A stretch of 5,369 bases of DNA. Origin: Chloroflexota bacterium. GTDB taxonomy: Bacteria > Chloroflexota > Anaerolineae > Ardenticatenales > Ardenticatenaceae. Position 1 is the first letter of the stretch; each line of letters starts with the position of its first letter. Made by a program: the position numbers and the translations under genes. Below, one piece after another: positions 1 to 4,455 of the stretch. The notes under the pieces were generated by a model. That model was not told the DNA's origin and searched no databases. It saw only the letters and a list, made by a program, of their open reading frames with translations. The stretch spans positions 1 to 5,369 of the forward strand of contig DOUV01000172.1 of assembly GCA_003520455.1 (NCBI GenBank). Direction: 5' to 3'.

Positions 1-1
1 C

Positions 2-1315
2 TCCTTCGAGGTGGGCGAGGAAACCGCCGCCGGCTACGCTTTCGCCCGGCGCGTCCCGGTGCAGGTGGCCGACATGGCGCGCGAAACCCGCTTCCGCGTG
101 CCCGTCGAGTTACTTGAGGCGGGCCTGCGCTCCGCGTTGAGCGTGCCAATGTTGGCCGGCGAACGGGTACTCGGCGCCCTGCAAGTCAACCGCGCCACCC
201 CCGGCCCCTTTGACGAGCACGACGTGCGCTTGCTGGGGCTGATTGCCAACCAGGCCGGCAATGCGCTGCAGCGCGCCAGGTTCTTCGAGGAACTGCGACT
301 CTACAAAGACGTTTTCGAGAGCACGGTGGATGCCGTGTTGATCGCCGACCTGCAGACGCGCATTATGGACGTCAACCCGGCCTTCGAGCGGCTTACCGGC
401 TTTCGTCGCGCCGAGGCCCTGGGGCAGAGGCCCAGCTTGATCAAATCACCCCACAGTACACCGGCATTCTACCGGCAGATGTGGGAGCAGATATTCAGCC
501 AGGGATACTGGGCCGGCGAAATCGTCAACCAGCGCAAAGATGGCGAGGTGTGGGACGCGTTCCTCACGATTTCTACAGTCAGGGATGAGCGCGGCCAGCC
601 GGTGGCCTATGTGGGCATCAACCGGGACATCACGGAATTGAAGAATCTGCAGCGAGAGCGAGAGGTGCTGCTGGAAGCCGAACAGCAGCGTGCCCGCCAG
701 CTGGCGGCTTCGTACGATCACACGCTCGACGCGCTGGTCGCCGCGCTCGACGCGCGGGACAAAGAGACCGAGGGGCACTCGCGGCGCGTGGTGGCGTACA
801 CCCTGGCCCTGGCGCGCCGGATGACCATCCCCGAGGAAGAGCTGGCCACGATTCAGCGTGGTGCGCTCTTGCACGACCTTGGCAAGATTGGCGTTCCAGA
901 TGCTATCCTGCATAAGCCCGGCCCGCTCACCGAAGAGGAATGGGCCATCATGCGCCGCCACCCTGAGTGGGGCGAGCGCATCTTGCGGGGCATTCCATTC
1001 CTCGACGGCGCGTGCGAAATCGTGTGCGCCCATCAGGAACGCTGGGACAGTGCGGGATACCCGCAGGGGCTGGCGGGCGAAACCATCCCGCTCGGTGCGC
1101 GCATTTTCGCCGTCGCCGACACCTTCGACGCGATCACTTCCGACCGCCCGTATCGCGCCGCGCGGCCGTACGCCGTCGCCCGCGCGGAGATTGAGGCCGG
1201 GCGCGGGACGCAATTCGACCCGCAGGTGGTCGACGCCTTTCTGCAGGTCCCGGAAGCGGAATGGTTGCGGCTGCGCGCCGAATCCCTGACTGCCCTTGAT
1301 TCAGCGGAGCCATGA
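2..1315 (+). CDS. GAF-PAS-HD-GYP sensor, probable cyclic-di-GMP phosphodiesterase (5' end outside window)
   Basis: HD-GYP proteins hydrolyse the second messenger cyclic-di-GMP; the GAF and PAS domains in front probably sense a ligand or redox signal. Numbering from the GTG at 11: the C-terminal half of a GAF domain spans about 1-93, a PAS domain about 97-207 (FESTVDAVLIADL to NRDITELK), a short coiled linker about 208-235, and HD-GYP about 240-420. Visible catalytic motifs are ExxxH (E252, H256), HDLGKIG (H288, D289), HPEWG (H317), HQERWDSAGYP (341-351) and DTFDAITSDRPYR (370-382). The usual HHE is HQE here, and the usual DG before GYP is DS, so metal number or activity may differ from the classic enzyme. 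The GTG at 11 is not the real start: the frame is open to the window edge and the GAF domain is already under way. The TGA overlaps the ATG of a decayed downstream gene. Family assignment is very secure; activity is inferred. Confidence 0.93.
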   Translation, partial: SFEVGEETAAGYAFARRVPVQVADMARETRFRVPVELLEAGLRSALSVPMLAGERVLGALQVNRATPGPFDEHDVRLLGLIANQAGNALQRARFFEELRLYKDVFESTVDAVLIADLQTRIMDVNPAFERLTGFRRAEALGQRPSLIKSPHSTPAFYRQMWEQIFSQGYWAGEIVNQRKDGEVWDAFLTISTVRDERGQPVAYVGINRDITELKNLQREREVLLEAEQQRARQLAASYDHTLDALVAALDARDKETEGHSRRVVAYTLALARRMTIPEEELATIQRGALLHDLGKIGVPDAILHKPGPLTEEEWAIMRRHPEWGERILRGIPFLDGACEIVCAHQERWDSAGYPQGLAGETIPLGARIFAVADTFDAITSDRPYRAARPYAVARAEIEAGRGTQFDPQVVDAFLQVPEAEWLRLRAESLTALDSAEP

Positions 1316-1430
1316 TCTCGTAGAATCGCGCCGCCGGCAGTGGAACTGGCAGCCTCTGGAAGCGATGTAACCAGGTGAATGAGGCGCTGCAGCAACACGA
1401 CCCCGGAACCAGGCCGTGTTCGAATCAGCC
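1175..1430 (+). repeat. Long imperfect direct repeat, left copy (HD-GYP tail plus next gene start)
   Basis: Aligns with 3658-4033 once the 119-bp insertion unit there is taken out, leaving 256 against 257 bases. By hand, 86 of 114 bases match in the HD-GYP part, and about 80% beyond it, with only three single-base gaps. Many differences in the coding part are synonymous, so these are paralogues that diverged under selection, not a recent copy. Confidence 0.8.
1312..1430 (+). pseudogene. Decayed 5' end of a PAS sensor-kinase gene (left copy)
   Basis: The ATG overlaps the stop of the HD-GYP gene (ATGA), but the fourth codon is TAG (1321-1323), and the frame is lost again near 1330 and 1400. 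The stretch aligns with 3914-4033, about 80% identical by hand. That second copy reads as an N-terminal leader and then a PAS domain beginning QAVFESAFDV. Here only the DNA match remains, and it stops at about 1430, just where the PAS domain should begin. A GTG at 1375 (reading MNEAL) corresponds to an internal ATG of the other copy and opens a frame with no PAS-like continuation. This is best read as a gene front left when the rest was lost or replaced by the following block. Confidence 0.7.
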
Positions 1431-1510
1431 GACGAACGGCATTGCCAAAACTGTGATCGACTGCTTTCAAAGACCCCGCGAAACTCTCCTGTTGCGCGGA
1501 GTAAACAAAT
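1431..1510. other. Gap at left island edge, no gene seen
   Basis: These 80 bases lie between the end of the repeat of the signalling genes and the stop codon of the minus-strand DinB gene. I see no coding signal and no stem followed by a T-run that would end the minus-strand transcript. It contains a 20-bp stretch (1465-1484) that matches 17 of 20 bases at 3632-3651, near the other edge of the block. Confidence 0.5.
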
Positions 1511-2104
1511 TTAAGCCTGTCCTCCCCGTGCGGCTTTTGCCTGGTGTGCGATTTCAGCGATGTGACCGAGATGGTCGTCATCGTGCATCAGCCCAAAGGC
1601 GAAGTAGGCGATGGCGTTGATGGGACCCATCGCCTGGAAGGGGGTGTGGGTCACTTCAAGATGGGGCGGGTCGGGCCACAGGTCGAGGCTGGCGAGGCGC
1701 ATCCGGCGACTTTCTTCCAGCCGCTGGCGGCATTGTTCGAGGGTGGTCACAGCCTGCCAGGGCGTCTCGTAGCGCGAGCGCCCGTGATTGGGAACGCCGC
1801 GCGTCAGTTCGGCGGCGAGGAAGGCTGTCTCCTCGGCGGAAGCGGTGGTGTGGACGATGACGTGCCCAAGCGTCCAGGGTTGGTCGGCTTCGTCGGGATT
1901 GGCGGTGTAGGCGTCGTGGGCGTTTGGATCATGCGGCCGGAAAGTGACATCGGCGTCAACGCAGCCTTCGAGATGGGAGAGCATGGCGTCCACCATGCTG
2001 TTCGTCAGGTCGCGCAGGTCGTTTTGGGTTAAGCCACCGAGCAAATCGGCAAAGTTTTTTTCCTTGCGGCGGACGGCGGAGAAATCGAGAAAGCGGATGG
2101 TCAT
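1511..2104 (-). CDS. DinB-family (YfiT/DinB-like) metal-dependent protein
   Basis: 197 aa, usual for the DinB superfamily: four-helix-bundle proteins that bind a divalent metal through three histidines. Some members are thiol-dependent transferases (bacillithiol or mycothiol), but most have no known reaction. Likely ligands are H81 or H85 in [13 protein letters not shown], plus H174 and H178 in [15 protein letters not shown], the typical spacing of a late HxxxH on the last helix. There is no signal peptide or membrane segment, so it is probably cytoplasmic. It is third in a minus-strand row after the DsrE and CDGSH genes, 73 bp below the latter. The start is ATG with no strong Shine-Dalgarno just upstream (reads GGTAACAATCC), so it may be weakly translated or depend on the genes ahead. 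The fold assignment is fairly secure; the substrate cannot be read from sequence. Its company suggests thiol or redox chemistry, which is inference. Confidence 0.82.
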   Translation of the reverse strand: MTIRFLDFSAVRRKEKNFADLLGGLTQNDLRDLTNSMVDAMLSHLEGCVDADVTFRPHDPNAHDAYTANPDEADQPWTLGHVIVHTTASAEETAFLAAELTRGVPNHGRSRYETPWQAVTTLEQCRQRLEESRRMRLASLDLWPDPPHLEVTHTPFQAMGPINAIAYFAFGLMHDDDHLGHIAEIAHQAKAARGGQA

Positions 2105-2122
2105 GGATTGTTACCAGCGTCC

Positions 2123-2144
2123 CGCAGGCCAAATCCAGCCTGCG
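2123..2144. repeat. GC-rich hairpin between CDGSH and DinB genes
   Basis: A 7-bp perfect stem, CGCAGGC pairing with GCCTGCG, around an 8-nt loop. It sits in the 73-bp gap between two minus-strand genes. No T-run follows on either strand, so it is not a standard terminator. It could be an mRNA processing or stabilising hairpin, or a dispersed palindrome like the one in the next gap. Confidence 0.5.
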
Positions 2145-2177
2145 AGGCGAATTGCAGCACTGCGGTATTTCTTGCGG

Positions 2178-2402
2178 TTACTGTCCACCGACGGACAAAA
2201 CCACGCCTTCATCTGCCTCGAAATTGACCCGCTTATGCGAGCCATTGCAAAACGGCTTGTTTGCGGATTGGCCGCAGCGGCAGAGCGCAAACATTTTGCC
2301 TTCCGTCTCTTTGACGTTTCCATTTGCATCGGTGAACGTCGCTGTCCCTGAGATCAAAAATGGGCCATTTTTGCTGGCTTTGATTTCGTTTTTTTCCGAC
2401 AA
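2178..2402 (-). CDS. CDGSH-type [2Fe-2S] iron-sulfur protein
   Basis: 74 aa, a single-domain CDGSH protein. These carry a redox-active, often labile [2Fe-2S] cluster held by three cysteines and one histidine, and are linked to electron or cluster transfer and redox sensing. The signature CRCGQSANKPFCNGSH gives ligands C41, C43, C52 and H56 with exact family spacing. The Asp of the name motif is Asn (CNGSH), a non-ligand position. No membrane anchor is seen, unlike mitochondrial mitoNEET, so it is expected to be cytoplasmic. The start is TTG at 2402: an AAGGAG Shine-Dalgarno lies 7 nt upstream, and no ATG at the right distance fits. It lies 69 bp below the DsrE gene and 73 bp above the DinB gene, all on the minus strand, probably one transcript. 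Family identification is secure; physiological role is inferred. Confidence 0.9.
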   Translation of the reverse strand: MSEKNEIKASKNGPFLISGTATFTDANGNVKETEGKMFALCRCGQSANKPFCNGSHKRVNFEADEGVVLSVGGQ

Positions 2403-2409
2403 GGCGAGT

Positions 2410-2415
2410 CTCCTT
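2410..2415 (-). promoter_or_regulatory. Shine-Dalgarno that fixes the TTG start of the CDGSH gene
   Basis: The minus strand reads AAGGAG, then 7 nt, then TTG (2402-2400). This is the best ribosome binding site of the three minus-strand genes and decides for the rare TTG codon. Confidence 0.8.
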
Positions 2416-2436
2416 GAATGAATTTGAATTTGTAGC

Positions 2437-2454
2437 GCGGCACTCTCATGCCGC
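2437..2454. repeat. GC-rich hairpin between DsrE and CDGSH genes
   Basis: A 6-bp perfect stem, GCGGCA pairing with TGCCGC, with a 6-nt loop, in the 69-bp gap between two co-directional genes. On the minus strand it is followed by CTACAAATTC, not by a T-run, so it is not a clear terminator. It may partly attenuate or protect the transcript, or be a REP-like dispersed palindrome. Confidence 0.5.
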
Positions 2455-2471
2455 CAACAAAGGTAGTTTTT

Positions 2472-2828
2472 CTAAAACGTAATAATTTGATAGCCCTGTG
2501 AAACGCGGCTGCGCAGGCTGGGATGCTTTTCGTATTCATCCAGAAGCGGGATGTTCAACGCCTGCGCCTGCGCATCCACGCCGAAGGCTTTGGCGCAAAA
2601 GGCGCACACGCCGCTGACCTTGTCCTGCACGGCGGCATACAGACGATGCCGTTTGTGTTCGGGGTCGGCAAAGGCCACCGCTGAGGTCACGCCGCCGCCA
2701 TCGAAGATGAGTTCCACCTCATCGCCGCCTTCCTTGAACTCTTTGGCAACTTCCAACGCGTTGACGACCCGCGCCAAATCAGCATGAGATTCGGATTCTG
2801 CAAAAACGACCAGTGCGATTTTGTTCAT
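2472..2828 (-). CDS. DsrE-family small cytoplasmic protein
   Basis: 118 aa, typical length for the DsrE/DsrF-like fold (Rossmann-like alpha/beta). Characterised relatives (DsrEFH, TusBCD) relay sulfur on a conserved cysteine; many stand-alone members are unassigned. It begins with a beta-strand MNKIALVVFAE, has a central EVELIFDGGGV strand-loop, and carries a CxxC pair, C75 and C78 in SGVCAFCAKAFGV, at about the place where active cysteines lie in the family. No signal peptide or membrane segment. It is the first gene of the minus-strand row (DsrE, CDGSH, DinB) and is divergent from a TetR regulator 136 bp away, which probably controls it. A purine-rich GAAGAAGAG a few bases upstream is a modest ribosome binding site. 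Fold assignment is good; sulfur transfer is a possibility, not shown. Confidence 0.85.
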   Translation of the reverse strand: MNKIALVVFAESESHADLARVVNALEVAKEFKEGGDEVELIFDGGGVTSAVAFADPEHKRHRLYAAVQDKVSGVCAFCAKAFGVDAQAQALNIPLLDEYEKHPSLRSRVSQGYQIITF

Positions 2829-2850
2829 CTTGACTCTTCTTCTTGAATGT

Positions 2851-2867
2851 GACAGGATACACCTGTC
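2851..2867. promoter_or_regulatory. 17-bp palindrome, candidate TetR operator
   Basis: GACAGG, 5 nt, CCTGTC: perfect 6-bp arms, 17 bp in all, in the gap between the divergent DsrE and TetR genes and about 23 bp upstream of the DsrE start codon. Spacing and length suit a TetR-family dimer. Placed here, a bound repressor would cover the DsrE leader or promoter. Inferred from symmetry and position only. Confidence 0.6.
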
Positions 2868-2880
2868 TGATAAACAACAA
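2864..2880 (+). repeat. 17-bp direct repeat, copy 1 (regulatory region)
   Basis: TGTCTGATAAACAACAA matches 16 of 17 bases at 2938-2954, in the same orientation 74 bp away. Copy 1 overlaps the last bases of the 17-bp palindrome. Each copy contains TGT, 7 nt, ACA, a weak dyad that could be a second type of operator site. Confidence 0.65.
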
Positions 2881-2937
2881 GTGTCGCTTAATTAAACTCA
2901 AGTTGTGTAATGAAGTCAATCATCAAATAACGGTATT

Positions 2938-2954
2938 TGTCGGATAAACAACAA
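2938..2954 (+). repeat. 17-bp direct repeat, copy 2 (next to TetR ribosome site)
   Basis: TGTCGGATAAACAACAA, one base different from copy 1. It ends on the first base of the AAGGAG ribosome site of the TetR gene, so a protein bound here would block that gene's leader. This suits autoregulation of the regulator (inference). Confidence 0.65.
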
Positions 2955-2959
2955 AGGAG
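2954..2959 (+). promoter_or_regulatory. Shine-Dalgarno of the TetR gene
   Basis: AAGGAG with a 5-nt spacer to the ATG at 2965, a strong site that supports this start over an upstream in-frame alternative. Confidence 0.8.
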
Positions 2960-2964
2960 CGAAA

Positions 2965-3555
2965 ATGTTGTCCAGGCCGCCAAACAAAAAGGAAGATCCC
3001 CGCGTCACGCGCACCCGCAACCTGATCCTGAATGCCTTTGCGGAACTCCTTCCCCAACAAGGATTCCACGCCCTGACCGTGCAGAATATCGCCGAGAAGG
3101 CAGGCGTCAACCGCGCCACGTTCTACGCGCATTTTCCCGATAAATACGCCTTGCTTGATTCCCGGGTGCAACAGAAGTTTCGTCAGGAAATTGAAAAGCG
3201 GACGCTCAATGCCTGCCACTACAGCGAAGGGAATCTGCGCGCCCTGATCGCGACCGTGTGTGAATTTGTGGCCCGAATGAACGCACACTGCAAGAACGCC
3301 GAAAACCAGTTCGAATCGCTGATCGAGACACAGATCAGGCAACAGGTGCAGGAACTGCTGGAATTCTGGCTGGAACAGATTGGCTCGGAGATCGACTCTC
3401 ATACGGCCGCCACCGCTGCGAGTTGGGCGCTCTACGGGCTGGCGCTGCAATGGAGCCGGGAGAAAAATCGCCTGCTGGCGGAGGAATATGCGGATCAGGT
3501 CCTGCCACTCGTGGCGTCCAATTTGTGCTTGACACGGGAAGGCGTCCTTTCTTGA
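2965..3555 (+). CDS. TetR/AcrR-family transcriptional regulator
   Basis: 196 aa, the usual TetR length. The N-terminal helix-turn-helix domain is clear: helix 1 at about 16-32 (RTRNLILNAFAELLPQQG), then LTVQNIAEKAGVNRATFYAHF at about 37-57, with recognition helix VNRATFYAHF, followed by DKYALL. Residues about 65-190 form an all-helical ligand and dimer domain, which is variable and gives no hint of the inducer. The start has a strong AAGGAG. It is divergent from the DsrE-CDGSH-DinB row, with a palindrome and direct repeats between them, so it likely represses that row and itself. Directly downstream is the tail end of a flavin disulfide oxidoreductase, suggesting the regulator once headed its own operon. 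The last residues (LTREGVLS) lie next to that junction and may not be original. Family very secure. Confidence 0.93.
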   Translation: MLSRPPNKKEDPRVTRTRNLILNAFAELLPQQGFHALTVQNIAEKAGVNRATFYAHFPDKYALLDSRVQQKFRQEIEKRTLNACHYSEGNLRALIATVCEFVARMNAHCKNAENQFESLIETQIRQQVQELLEFWLEQIGSEIDSHTAATAASWALYGLALQWSREKNRLLAEEYADQVLPLVASNLCLTREGVLS

Positions 3556-3557
3556 AC

Positions 3558-3641
3558 TTCCTTGATTCCATTGACGTGATCTACGTCTATCCCACAATGG
3601 CGGAGGCGTTGAAGACCGCGGTGCTCTCGTATTTCAAAGCC
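3558..3641 (+). pseudogene. C-terminal tail of a pyridine-nucleotide disulfide oxidoreductase (fragment)
   Basis: The frame starting at 3558 reads FLDSIDVIYVYPTMAEAL and then KTAVLSYFKA. This resembles the last stretch of the dimerisation domain in mercuric-reductase or dihydrolipoamide-dehydrogenase-like flavoproteins, where a strand with HxxPTxxEAL and a final helix are conserved. The His seen in most members is Tyr or Val here. The FAD and NAD domains are absent: the frame runs back into the TetR gene, and about 15 codons further on the sequence becomes an HD-GYP tail in another frame. So most of a roughly 450-residue gene has been deleted. The match is short, so confidence is moderate. 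Confidence 0.5.
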
Positions 3642-3770
3642 CCAACGAAACCCTATTGTCGCGCGGGCCCAGATCGAATCTGGAAACGGAACGCAGTTCG
3701 ACCCCGCCGTCGTGGCGGCCTTCCTGCAGGCGCCGGAAGAGGAATGGACGTGGCTGCGCGCCGAATCCCT

Positions 3771-3778
3771 GCCTGCCC
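3771..3778 (+). repeat. 8-bp target-site duplication, left
   Basis: GCCTGCCC, repeated exactly at 3890-3897 and immediately flanking the 111-bp element. The paralogous uninterrupted site (1288-1295) has a single GACTGCCC. Confidence 0.75.
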
Positions 3779-3889
3779 GTGAGCACGCAAATGTTGTCAG
3801 TTGCGCATGAAGCAAGCTTCACCCCGAATGACGAAATGCCGGGTATTTCAGAGCAGGCAGAAACCCACTGACGAGTTCTGCGTGCACAC
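3779..3889. mobile_element. 111-bp MITE-like element with 25-bp terminal inverted repeats
   Basis: The left end (3779-3803) begins GTGAGCACGCA and the right end (3889-3865, complement) begins GTGTGCACGCA. The two 25-base ends match at 19 positions, including GCACGCA and a second shared block GTCAGT. The element is flanked by a perfect 8-bp duplication. Removing the element with one duplication rebuilds the HD-GYP tail in frame, collinear with the intact paralogue, which serves as an empty-site reference. There is no gene inside; a small internal dyad GAAGC-AA-GCTTC lies at 3809-3820. Non-coding with inverted ends and an 8-bp duplication fits a MITE moved by a transposase elsewhere in the genome. 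I do not assign it to an IS family. Confidence 0.72.
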
Positions 3890-3897
3890 GCCTGCCC
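3890..3897 (+). repeat. 8-bp target-site duplication, right
   Basis: Second exact copy of GCCTGCCC, directly after the right inverted repeat. The interrupted HD-GYP tail resumes from here in the restored frame. Confidence 0.75.
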
Positions 3898-3913
3898 TTG
3901 ATTCAGCGGAGCG

Positions 3914-4195
3914 ATGATCTCGCAGATTGCGCCCCCGGTAGAGGAACTGGCAGCCTCAGGAAGTGAGTGTAACCAGATGAATGAGGCGGTACGGCCACCC
4001 GAAGCCCGAAACCAGGCCGTGTTCGAATCGGCCTTCGACGTGATCTTCCACCTGGACAAGAACGGGCGCCTGCTGGATATCAATCGCCGCGTGGAGGGGC
4101 TGACCGGATACTCGCGGACCGAGCTGCTCAGGCGGAGATGGAGACGGCGCTCTACCGCATTCGTGTCCTGCTGGCTCCAGACCCGACCGGCGTAG
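3914..4195 (+). pseudogene. Truncated PAS sensor histidine kinase (right copy)
   Basis: The ATG overlaps the restored HD-GYP stop (ATGA). The frame gives a leader of about 35 residues, then the first half of a PAS domain (QAVFESAFDVIFHLDKNGRL to LTGYSRTELL, about 36-72). After that the sequence jumps. From 4129, in another frame, it reads QAEMETALYRI, which resembles the EVETALYRIxQEALTN motif at the start of the ATPase domain in NarL/DesK-type kinases (HisKA_3 class), and then that match breaks off too. So the second half of PAS, the His-containing dimer domain and most of the ATPase domain have been lost, and this frame ends in a meaningless tail. A NarL-type receiver fragment follows, as expected for such a kinase. 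The PAS part is clear; the kinase assignment rests on the short ETALYRI match. Confidence 0.68.
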
Positions 4196-4353
4196 GGCCG
4201 GACAGCGCCCCCGCGTATCTCCCCCGAGGGCCTTGCAACAGGGCATTTTTCGTTGGGAAATCAGCGTCTGTCCTATAGACAGTCCGGATGTGACGCTATA
4301 GGATGTGATCGGCAGGGCACGTTTCCGGCCCGGCGGAGTATCAGAAGGCGCGA
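4196..4353. other. Non-coding remnant between kinase and receiver fragments
   Basis: No recognisable coding in any frame beyond short chance openings. It contains an 8-bp inverted repeat, TCCTATAG (4271-4278) and CTATAGGA (4296-4303), 17 nt apart, and a smaller dyad CTGTC-CTATA-GACAG (4268-4282) overlapping its left arm. This may be an old control region or chance symmetry. Confidence 0.4.
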
Positions 4354-4455
4354 ATGGGCGGAGCGAGGACTCTGATTGTAGATGGCCATGCCCTCGTACA
4401 CGGGCAGGTCAAGGAATTGTTGGCGCGGGAGGCGACTATCAGGGTGAGCGGTGTG
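4354..4455 (+). pseudogene. N-terminal fragment of a NarL-type response regulator receiver domain
   Basis: From the ATG the frame reads MGGARTLIVDGHALVHGQVK and then ELLAREATIRVSGVG, which follows the start of NarL/FixJ receivers (LIVDDHALVRxGLxxLLExxxxIxVVGEA). The second acidic residue of the DD pair, needed for magnesium, is Gly. The match ends at about residue 33. The phosphoacceptor Asp, the rest of the receiver and the DNA-binding domain are missing, and the sequence changes to the next gene remnant in another frame. It cannot be a working regulator. Its position after a kinase remnant fits a former two-component pair. Confidence 0.6.

Larger units (their letters stand above)
3658..3917 (+). 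pseudogene. C-terminal remnant of a second HD-GYP gene, split by a small insertion
   Basis: The frame from 3658 reads VARAQIESGNGTQFDP and on to WLRAESLPA, matching residues 389-426 of the intact HD-GYP protein (29 of 38 identical by eye; DNA about 75%, no gaps). After the codons for LP-A the frame enters a 111-bp element and stops at 3808-3810. Past the element the tail resumes as PALDSAER and a TGA at 3915-3917 that overlaps the next ATG, exactly as in the intact paralogue (TALDSAEP, ATGA). Everything before residue 389, including all catalytic motifs, is missing, so it cannot be active. Confidence 0.82.
3658..4033 (+). repeat. Long imperfect direct repeat, right copy (contains the MITE-like element)
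   Basis: Same order as the left copy: HD-GYP C-terminus, ATGA overlap, start of the PAS kinase gene. The two copies bracket the DinB-CDGSH-DsrE/TetR block. Confidence 0.8.

Noticed and set aside
11..13. GTG at 11 as the start of the HD-GYP gene
   Set aside because: The frame is open to the window edge and the GAF domain is already in progress, so the real start lies upstream.
446..1213. Long minus-strand open frame (255 codons) opposite the HD-GYP gene
   Set aside because: It lies entirely antisense to a clear domain protein in GC-rich DNA, and its translation shows no domain and a composition rich in Arg, Ala and Gly.
1484..1500. Possible terminator for the minus-strand operon (CTCC ... 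GGAG)
   Set aside because: Only a 4-bp stem and no T-run on the minus strand after it.
1033..1581. Minus-strand open frame spanning the HD-GYP 3' end, the decayed gene and the DinB 3' end
   Set aside because: It crosses several unrelated features and has no recognisable domain; it is a shadow of low stop density.
1544..2032. Plus-strand open frame of 162 codons
   Set aside because: Antisense to the DinB gene. The translation is Gly/Val-rich with no family features, while the minus strand shows the His metal motifs.
2354..2539. Small minus-strand open frame overlapping the DsrE and CDGSH genes
   Set aside because: It starts inside the DsrE gene in another frame, crosses the hairpin and ends inside the CDGSH gene. 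No domain or ribosome site.
2923..3597. Minus-strand open frame of 224 codons opposite the TetR gene
   Set aside because: The plus-strand TetR gene has a strong ribosome site and a textbook helix-turn-helix; the antisense translation has no domain.
3634..4083. Minus-strand open frame over the remnant region
   Set aside because: Its apparent similarity to another minus-strand frame near 1300-1400 comes only from the direct DNA repeat; the plus-strand reading explains both.
4268..4303. Inverted repeat TCCTATAG/CTATAGGA as an operator or transposon end
   Set aside because: Short arms, no flanking duplication and no intact neighbouring gene to regulate; kept only as a note in the gap description.
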